64,000 nt of DNA from Takakia lepidozioides (lineage: Eukaryota; Streptophyta; Takakiopsida; Takakiales; Takakiaceae), in the NCBI GenBank assembly GCA_030704615.1, contig CM060733.1, forward strand, positions 38,068,001-38,132,000, in the 5' to 3' direction. Below the pieces are notes generated by a model. It was given only the letters and a program-made list of their open reading frames with translations. It was not told the DNA's origin and searched no databases. Position numbers and translations under genes: made by a program. This document shows, piece after piece, positions 56,575 to 64,000 of this stretch; position 1 is the first letter of the stretch; every line of letters starts with the position of its first letter.

Positions 56575-58540
56575 TGGTGTGTATGTATCTCTCTCTTTCT
56601 CTCTCTCTATAGTATAGAATGCAAAACTACCTAATAATTATGATGGTTTGTTTATTTTGTATTAACTACCTACTTAGAGAGATTCATTTGAATTCAACTT
56701 TAGATTGGATGTGTCTTTTTCTTTTTCTTTTTCTTTCTATTTCTCTCTCTCACACACATTTTCATAGTATAACTAGAATGAAAAATTACCTAATAGTTAT
56801 GATGTTTTGTATTGTGTGGACTACATACTTATACATATTCATTTTAATTCAACTTTGGATTGTATCTCCTCTTTCACTCTCACATATAGTATAACATAGA
56901 ATGAAAAAGTGCCTATTAATATGTATGAAGTTTAACAAACAACCATAATGATGAAGGGTTTGGGGATGATGCTTACTTAGGAGATGTACACTAATAAATG
57001 TTCATGCAATGATACTTCCCATAGGGATCTCTTTCTCTTCCTCTCTCATTCAGTCACTCCCTCACTTGTAGTATAACATAGGATGAAAAACTACGTATTA
57101 TAGTTGTAATGTTTATTAGACAACACTAATATATGACTATATGCATGGATGTAGTGCTAAGATATGATAACATTCATATTGGATTATTTTCTTCAGGAGA
57201 GTTTATAGATTGGTTTAGGTTATTCCGACTCCTTCCATCTATGAAAATTCTTGAGTCTCTATTGTGAGTTACAATCCTGAGGAACATGAAATCGCACATC
57301 ATGAAGATAGTGCAACCCAAATAGTGGAAGATCATGTTGCTTATGGTAGTCATGGTCGAGGTTGTGGTCGGGGTTGAAGTCGTGCCCATGCTCGTGTCAC
57401 CTCACTAAGTACACCATGACCTCATACAGGAGTAATACCCACTCGTGAATAACTAGTATCGATGGGATTTACTTCTGAATCTCAATATTTTGCCAGCATG
57501 GTGATGGCATTGGGGCTTGCATTCTTAACAGAACTAGGGGGATAATGTGCAAGCAAGATCAATCAAGATAGTTGTATTAGCATGTTGTATACATATATGT
57601 ATGCATTCCAAGACATTTCAATTCTTATTTGTGTATTGAGCTGTTCAGGCAGGTAGTCAGACATTCATTATTAACTATCGTAATAATGGACTACATGGAG
57701 TAACAAGGCTACCTATATAATTAAGTCCTCTAGACCATAAACTAAAGCACTACCTTACTGTGGGTAGTGACAAAGTTCACAAAGGCTTAAGAATAAATAT
57801 TGAATGTTTGACTACCTTTGGTCAATACACAATCAAGAATTGAAATATCTTGGAGTGCATACATACATATATGTATGTGCTAATACAACTGTCTTGAGTG
57901 ATCTTGCTTGGACATTATCCCTTAGTTCTCCTCAGAATGCAAGCCTCAATGTCATCACGATGCTAGTAAATATATTGAGATTCAGAAGTAAATCCCATTG
58001 ATACGAGTTGTTCACGAGTGGTTGTTACTCCCGTATGAGGTTATGTATTTAGTGAGGTGACACGAGCATGGGCACGACTTCGACCTCGACCTCGACTAGC
58101 AAAAGCAATACGATCTTCTAATATTTGGGCTGCACTATCTTCATGTGTTGTTTCATGTTCCTTGGAATTGTAACTCACAATAGGGATAGAAGAGTTTTCA
58201 TGGATAGAAGGAGTCGGAAAAACCTAAATCAATCTATAAACTCTAAAACCTTCAAGGAAATTGAGCACTAGATCCATGCACACAGTCATACATTATTGTT
58301 GTTTAATAAACATTACAGTTATAATACGTAGTTTTTCATCCTATGTTATAAATACTACATATGAGGGAATGACTGAGTGAGAGAGAAAGAGAAGGAAATC
58401 CCTCTTGGAAGTATCATAGTATGAACACTTGCTAATGTACATGTCCTGAGTAAGCACCATCCCTAAACCCTCCATCATTATGATTGTTTGTTGAACTCAT
58501 TATTAATAGATATTTTTTTCACTCTATGTTATACACCGGC
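56575..58540. mobile_element. Second fold-back (long inverted repeat) element
   Basis: Left-arm sequences such as the ATAACATAGAATGAAAAAGT segment (about 56890) and TTAACAAACAACCATAATGA (about 56932) recur in reverse complement near 58490-58535. Inner-arm sequences around 57190-57420 recur in reverse near 57990-58240. The arms are several hundred bases long with a short centre at about 57650-57830. Terminal parts contain CT/GA microsatellites. Inner arms match the element at 30960-35360, including the degenerate frame with a GRGCGR-type motif. No intact transposase is seen. Confidence 0.7.
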
Positions 58541-58544
58541 TTGG

Positions 58545-59215
58545 TCTCATGATTTTTGGACTGGCGGTGTGGGAGATATGGAATTTCAAGTGCTTTGGGT
58601 CGCTGAAAATTTGGGAAAAATAGCAAAGTGGACTTTCCTGGAGCAATGATTGGCCCTTCATGTGGGAGATTTGGAATTTCAAGTACTTTTGGTTGTTGGA
58701 AATTCGTGAAAAATAGCAAAGTGGATATATCAATATAAGAAGCCTCGACAGGGGAGATTGCAAAAATACCAAACTATGATTTGCTGGAACAATGACGTGG
58801 AGATCTCCCAAACTGTAGGATCTCTGCATACATAGGGGATTACACTTGGACTTAGATGACATTGGACACTTCTGGAGGTTGCATTTGGGCCTCTACATGG
58901 GATAAACACTTGGATACATAGAAGATTGCACTTGGGCTTAGATGACAGTGGGGATTGCTAGTCCGTGAGCGGCTCACGTGAGCGGAAAGATACGTGAGCG
59001 AGAAGATGTCAATCTGTGAGCGGAAAGATGCTCACGTAATAGGGTGCATGGGCCTACAATCGCGGATGGGGAAGCCCCAAGATTTCCGCGGGAATGAGTG
59101 TACATATCATGTGTACTTGGATGACTGTTGGATGAATGATGGATGAATAATTCATGAATGGTTGAATGCAAGATGGCTGATGGATAGACATATGCTTCGC
59201 AATGCATGAACAATG
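58545..59215. repeat. Short local duplications and GTGAGCGG-type microrepeat
   Basis: A stretch of about 70-90 bp (GGAGATATGGAATTTCAAGT ... AATAGCAAAGTGGA) at 58568-58633 is repeated with changes at 58662-58724. At 58960-59036 the motif GTGAGCGG(AAAGAT) occurs several times, mixed with CTCACGT complements, so it can fold. At 59105-59190 GGATGAAT-type units form a loose minisatellite. No gene is supported. Confidence 0.5.
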
Positions 59216-60320
59216 GATGAGTGGATGGTTAAAGACTGGATATATTATCGAGGGTCATCGCTCAGGTACTTCCCTGGAATGAGGATATGGTAGACGTACC
59301 TGAACCATACATTTAGAAAACACAGATGCAGCAAGTGCTTGTTAACTCCAGTTAAAACCCCTTGTAATAAATGTCGCGTTGATGCAAGGTTGATCCCTGA
59401 ACTTCCCAAAAGACTAGAAGACATGAAACACTAAGCAAGACGAAGATTTATCTCTTTGTGGTCATGGTTGAGGTGCCTGATTTCAGCAAAGGTGCCGCTG
59501 CAGCTGCTACCTTTAGGTGACCATCAACCAATGCAGGTTTCTTATAGCTATTGATCCATAGGGAATCATAGGTAATTTGGAGCTTGAAGTTCTAGGAAAC
59601 ACCCAACTCAACTTATCACACTAGTTCGTATGCTCAATTGCATCTGTTACTCTCTGTAATCCAACATGCATTCACATTTTTGCCTCGGTTGTCCCACCAT
59701 TAATTGGGGCCAGAAAAAGTATTCATTACACAGCTTCTCCTCAGCTCTGTTACCTGTTTCTGGATACTTTCCTGTTGTCATATTGGCAATATCATGTCAT
59801 TCACTCCAAACTATCAAAGGTTTACTCAACTAGCTAATTTGCAAAATTCAACACGGAAATTTAGGGCCGACTCTGATAAGAGGGAAAAATAGGGTGAAAT
59901 GTATTGAAGAAGATGTCTTCATTAGTAGTGTCTGACCGCTGCCGTTGCGGGTTGCAGTTGACCATCTATCCTTGCTCCTTCAGCTATCTGTGCAGAGAGC
60001 CTCTGTCAGTCAGTCTGCCTCTTCACATGCGCAGAAGTGCCAGAAGAGGCATTGTGGATTCCCTCTCTTGATCATCTTTCAGAAGCTGCGGTCATCGTTG
60101 AGGTGAGCATTCCAGAGCTTCTCCTCGTCTTTATTATCAATTTTTCGATTATTTCCTATTGCCACATTGGCAGTAACATGTCAAAATCACTCCAAAACCA
60201 CCATAGATCCACCAACGAGCTAACTTGCAGAGTTCAACATCAAAATTTAGGGACAACTCTGATAACAGGATCTCAGGGCCAAGTCTGATGAAAGGCAAAA
60301 CAGACTAAAATAGGTCGAAT
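59216..60320. repeat. Imperfect direct duplication of about 150 bp
   Basis: The block at about 59755-59895 (CATATTGGCAATATCATGTC, CACTCCAAACTATC, GCTAATTTGCAAAATTCAAC, AATTTAGGGCCGACTCTGAT) recurs with about 20-25% differences by eye at about 60130-60265. Each block follows a short exon-like open frame, but I cannot support a gene. Confidence 0.45.
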
Positions 60321-60324
60321 GAGA

Positions 60325-60540
60325 AGGTGCCCTCACCACATTGCGTGAAACCCCTCCGCACTCGAGCACGACCTTCCCCGCGCTGCTTTGCGGGCATTTC
60401 GGGCAGGTTCCAAAGAAATTGACGACGACGATGATGTGTCCACGATGACCTAGCTATGATGACGTGTCTACGAAACGTGGCGACGATGATATGGCACTAT
60501 GGCACCCTATTCCTGTTCTACGCTAAACTAGCTTTCGACC
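60325..60540 (-). repeat. Copy B of the 200-bp inverted repeat (partner at 50.2 kb)
   Basis: It is the reverse complement of 50215-50415 with small indels, beginning AAGGTGCCCTCACCACATTG and ending CTAAACTAG. See the partner entry. Confidence 0.65.
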
Positions 60541-60544
60541 TTCG

Positions 60545-61560
60545 GTCGTCGCTAGAACTAATATCAAGTGCTCAAGGACCCCAGGTAATCCTGGTTACAA
60601 TATAAAACTGCTGTTTAAAAAAATTAAAATCTGATGATCTGTGTCTCCGATCTTGTTAACATTAGAGCCTATAGAGAGTATTATCTTAATTCTCTGCGAT
60701 CCAATAACTCTATCATGAAAATCCTCCGAGGTGAATACACTAGGCCAATTCGATTTTTGCCCAAAACAATCCAGACTCAATGTGCCAAAACTTAGTTAAA
60801 AACGGAACTCCGACTCTGAAATCAACTCACCGACTCCAGAGTTAGCAGCGGGAAGAAAACGATACAACATCTGCTTAGCTCTAGATCTACCAACAAAAAT
60901 TAATCCCCAAAAAGTTAGCAAAGAACCCAAGATCCGTATCAGTAATCATCTGCAAACCCCCAAACCCAACAAATACGATTTGGCAGAAATTAATCGACAG
61001 TGTTGTGGATCGGGAAGTAGATATGAAGTACTAAAAGAATGCGTAAGCTGGCATATACAAAAGGGTCAATGTAAGCAAGCCACGACACGGCGGATGACGA
61101 ATAGACAGACTACCACAAAGAAACCTGAAATGCAGACCGTTCTCCTGGTGAAAAAGTGATGGAGTTCGACCAAAAGCAAAAAAAGAGTACACATACTAAG
61201 CAAACTCCCTCAAAGTGGAACTTGCTAGGGCACAAACAAAGAAGAGACAGAGGGAAAGGCATTGAACACTAAATTCAAAACAAGAGAGAGAAACCCCACA
61301 GGAAAATCTGTGGAGAAGAGACAGATCTACTCATGAAAGCACCCAACAAAACGTCGAAGAAAGAGCTTGCACCTTGCTCACCCGCGATCGCAATCGCTCC
61401 GCTGCCACACTTGTGAAACAGACGTCCTACAACTTTTAGAGCAGTCCACCAGAGTCTTTCTTTTTTATCTTTCTCGTTATTTTAAACTATACGTTAAAAT
61501 CCTAAATTAGTCTGGTCCTAAATTTTGAACCCATTCGAAAATTCGATTACTAAGGAAAAG
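60545..61560. other. No supported gene
   Basis: Short frames only. No inverted termini, microsatellite or RNA gene is evident. Confidence 0.3.
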
Positions 61561-61568
61561 GGTTTACC

Positions 61569-61665
61569 TGCGGGCTGGTAGCTCAGCTCGATAGTGCACT
61601 GTGCGTCACCCTGGTAGTTCGGGGTTAGAACGTTAGAACCCTGCAGCTGTGTCCTGCGGGTATTT
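61569..61665 (+). other. tRNA-like / SINE-head-like sequence
   Basis: GGTAGCTCAGCTCGATAGTG resembles a pol III A box region, and GGGTTAGAACGTTAGAACCC contains a B-box-like segment, followed by CCTGCGGGT that could pair with the initial ACCTGCGGG. The spacing and a poor anticodon arm do not fit a normal tRNA. A GA microsatellite follows at 61679-61710. A tRNA-derived SINE or a decayed tRNA gene is possible. Confidence 0.3.
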
Positions 61666-61707
61666 GTTTCGCCTTGCTATGAGAGAGAGAGAGGAGGGAG
61701 AGAGAGA

Positions 61708-61785
61708 AAGCATCGCGGACGAGTTGGAGAAGAAAGGGCACGCTGACAAGGACTACGATGATGCTTCATCGTTCAGGTTAGGTTG
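61708..61785 (+). pseudogene. Fragment resembling the first TPR exon of the array gene
   Basis: The plus strand encodes ADELEKKGHADKDYDDASSF and then GTTAGG, a possible donor. This resembles the first helix pair of SGT1-like TPR domains (an LEKKA...D.DY..A pattern). Directly after it, GTTGCACTCGTAAGCTAGTT and following bases match, in reverse, the intronic part of the 815-bp array units. It is therefore probably the 5' neighbour of the array's TPR-like segment, now in the opposite orientation. It breaks off near 61875. Confidence 0.4.
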
Positions 61786-61875
61786 TGGTATTCCGTGCTG
61801 TTGCACTCGTAAGCTAGTTTAGGGATATAGGGCACAAATGACGTGAGGTGTGATTGCTTTTAAAACAAAGAGTTT

Positions 61876-62160
61876 TGGATTAGGTAATCCAACCTAAAGT
61901 TGAATCAAAATAAATATCTACAAGTAGGTAGTCAAGATAAAACAAAAAGAAAAGAACCTTGTACTGTGGTTTTTGTCTCGAGCTTGGAGGCAGAGCTCGT
62001 TGACGAGGTCGACGTTGATGGAGCACAAAAACAAATTAGGGATTTCAATTGTTTTAGTATGGGTTAGGTTTAGGTCGGGTTAACATTGGATTAGAGATCA
62101 GGTTAGGGGAGAGGGTTAGGTCAGGTTAGTTAGGGGGTTAAGATGGGCGGGTCAGGCAAG
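61876..62160 (+). repeat. Copy of the dispersed repeat at 35.5-35.8 kb
   Basis: It shares AAGTTGAATCAAAATAAATA, a GGTTTTTGT segment, TTTCAATTGTTT and GGTTAGTTAGGGGGTTAAG in the same order and orientation as 35500-35800, with local divergence and indels. Confidence 0.6.
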
Positions 62161-62269
62161 CCTGGGGATGGAGGTGGCAAACCCGCAAGCGAATGCGGAG
62201 GCCTCTATCTCTGCCTCTAGCTCTGCCTCTAACTTATTCCCTTCTCTAGTTTTCTCTGGCCCCCTCCTC

Positions 62270-62800
62270 TACGCTTCATCGTCGTCCGTCGACTTCAGTT
62301 GGGACTTGTCGTTTTCTGTTCGTTCTCTTTTTCTCGTTCGTTCTTTTTCATTCCGCACCCGTTACGTAACGGAAATCATGAGGGAAATACAGGCCTCCGT
62401 TACTGTGCCGTTTGTGTAACGGGGACCGTAACTGCCTTCAAGTCCGTTGACAAGGTGGTGCACTGCTCTAGGAATTCTTTGAGAGCGATAAGAGAGAGAC
62501 GAGACAAGAGAGATCGCTGGACCCCATCCTCTCAGACAAGAAGTTTTTCAAAATTGGCCTGGGTCTTAGAATTTTCAGGCTCTTTGCATGAATGCCACAT
62601 TGACTGGGTGGCACCGTGCAAGGGCTATAGCCTTGACACCTCCAACAACCTTCGTCATAGCTACAAATGGTAAATCTTGGGAAAAGAGGACGAGATTGAG
62701 CATGGTGGGGAGAAGTGCTGTTCTTAGAAGCATGCCTGAGCCCTTTTTCTACTGCTTAGTAGACATAGATTGTTTGAATACTTGAAACAAGCATGAATAG
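62270..62800 (+). repeat. Copy B of the inverted duplication (partner at 30.06-30.65 kb)
   Basis: It is the reverse complement of 30060-30650. It retains a GTTACGTAACGG palindrome-like core and three or more CCGTTA / TAACGG motifs at 62358-62430. Unlike the partner, it contains a 34-bp segment equal to the tip of the miniature LTR. Similarity ends after TTGCCACTCTCTTATTG at about 62825. Confidence 0.7.
62614..62647 (-). repeat. Terminal 34-bp piece of the miniature LTR
   Basis: The complement begins TGTTGGAGGTGTCAAGGCTA and continues to CTTGCACGG, identical to the first 34 bases of the LTR at 7082. The rest of the LTR, including the tRNA-like part, is absent. The otherwise matching copy at 30.2 kb lacks most of it. 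Confidence 0.75.
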
Positions 62801-64000
62801 TTCATTTGCCACTCTCTTATTGAATTCTTATTGAATTTCCAGAATTGAGCTGGGGAAGCCCATTCTAGTGAATCCTTCTGCATGTAAGTAAACAGAACCT
62901 CGTATGCTCATGACCAAGGGCAACTAGATGGTATTCATGTACATTTCTTAGTTGCTTTCCCAGGTGTGGTTGTAGGCCCCTCAAATCAGGGCGAAGTAGG
63001 GCTCACCAGCTGTATACATTCCAGCAATCTCAAGTTGGCTGTAAAAGACTAGTTCACATGTAAAGAGAGGGAACTGACAACTAACCCTAGCACAACGCCT
63101 TCTGACTGAAAGAAAGTAACCAAAAAGGTCTTCCAAATGTAGAGAATATTAATGCAGATATATTTCATAATAGCCACCTCTAGATCCACAATAAGGCACA
63201 ATGTTTGGGGAGAAACTTCAAATGTGAGTGACTCCAGTGTTTCATCTGTAAGTATAGATTAAATATACACTATAAAGGTTGGGCACCATTTCATACATTT
63301 CGTTAAAGACTTGAGTGCCGCACCGATAGTTGGACCGGTTGACCTCATGATATACTACATAAGGGTCTACACAGTGCTAGTGGAAATGTTTGTGATGATG
63401 CCTTGTTTAAAAGTTGTATTGTCCTTTCTTGTTTTGGCAAGACAAACCTTATATTCTTACTGTGTTTTCCAGTATACATCGTGGTTGATATACATATCAT
63501 CACTTAATATTTCTTCTTTTTTTTTATAGACTTGGTCTATAACTTATCATTTGGCTTGGATGATTGTGATTCCAGATCGTTGGCAAACATGCACCAGATT
63601 GGGTTGTGGGATTTTCACGATCTTGTCTAGCAGTTGGACAATGAATCAAGAAGAGTGACACACCCTCCACCATGGGCGTCGGTCCACTGAACTCCAACTC
63701 CATCATATCTCCCATCTCCGAGATTCGCAAATGCGAGGGTCGATTCCACTTCGTCGAATGCAGGTGGCACCACGACATGACTGCATCTTGCAACTTCAGG
63801 CGGAAGAGCGATATCGATAGACAACTGGAGGACGAGAGACAAGAGAACCATAAATACCCCAACTTCTGGTTTGTAATGCAATTTCCTCTCTCTGAAACCC
63901 ACAACGGCTATGCGCACAACGGCTATTCTCACATTCTGTACATTTTTTTCAATAAGTCCTGACGCATTTCCACTGTGACATCTTCGTTCTATAGTGTACA
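62801..64000. other. No well-supported gene
   Basis: Opposing open frames at 63524-63962 overlap on both strands. Neither has a recognised family, and I cannot choose between them. The rest up to the window end is featureless to me. Confidence 0.3.

Noticed and set aside
63524-63962. A gene at the right edge
   Set aside because: Two opposing frames of similar length overlap. Neither has a family match, splice support or clear coding composition.
1-64000. Organellar or bacterial origin
   Set aside because: Spliceosomal introns, LINEs, LTR miniature elements, a kinesin and Raf-like kinase exclude plastid, mitochondrial or bacterial DNA.

Overview
This is nuclear DNA of a land plant, most likely a non-seed plant (a bryophyte or lycophyte/fern-grade lineage; the sequence does not settle which). 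The reasons are spliceosomal introns of about 100-1300 bp with GT-AG ends, DYW-type pentatricopeptide repeat (PPR) genes, an ATK-type kinesin-14, and a Raf-like kinase with the order PAS - EDR - kinase. That three-part order is known from ABA-signalling ARK/ANR kinases of mosses and other early land plants.

Layout. 1-8.2 kb: an uncharacterised plus-strand multi-exon gene with a coiled-coil N-terminal half. Its introns carry an antisense LINE 3' end (4.4-5.3 kb) and a complete 366-bp terminal-repeat retrotransposon in miniature (6861-7226). 8.2-13.7 kb: transposon graveyard with two further LINE lineages, one split by a TTAA-flanked inverted-repeat element. 14.8-25.6 kb: the ARK/ANR-like kinase, for which I derived a 17-exon, phase-consistent model of 1218 codons. 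27.0-29.3 kb (minus): a DYW-class PPR gene whose N-terminus carries an OSB/PDF-like motif split by one intron. 30.0-35.9 kb: fold-back type repeats enclosing a Crinkler/RHS-like P-loop NTPase gene fragment. 37.7-39.9 kb: a second PPR gene that has lost its E+/DYW end. 40.3-41.6 kb: a piggyBac-like non-autonomous element. 42.3-49.4 kb (minus): a kinesin-14 gene of about 830 codons. 50.6-51.0 kb: a PPR fragment. 52.9-56.6 kb: an about 815-bp tandem array carrying exon-like segments, including a TPR-like one. 56.6-58.5 kb: a second fold-back element. 58.5-64 kb: repeats that are inverted or direct copies of other parts of the window.

The kinase, kinesin and DYW gene look functional and otherwise ordinary. 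The most unusual object is the miniature LTR element. It has TG...CA long terminal repeats of 145 bp, a perfect CCCCT target duplication, an initiator-Met-type primer-binding site directly after the 5' LTR, and a purine tract before the 3' LTR. Each LTR contains a nearly complete 72-nt tRNA-like cloverleaf with A and B boxes. It looks like a tRNA counterpart of Cassandra elements, which carry 5S rRNA in their LTRs.

All splice sites were inferred by eye from GT/AG dinucleotides, reading phase and family similarity; there is no transcript evidence.
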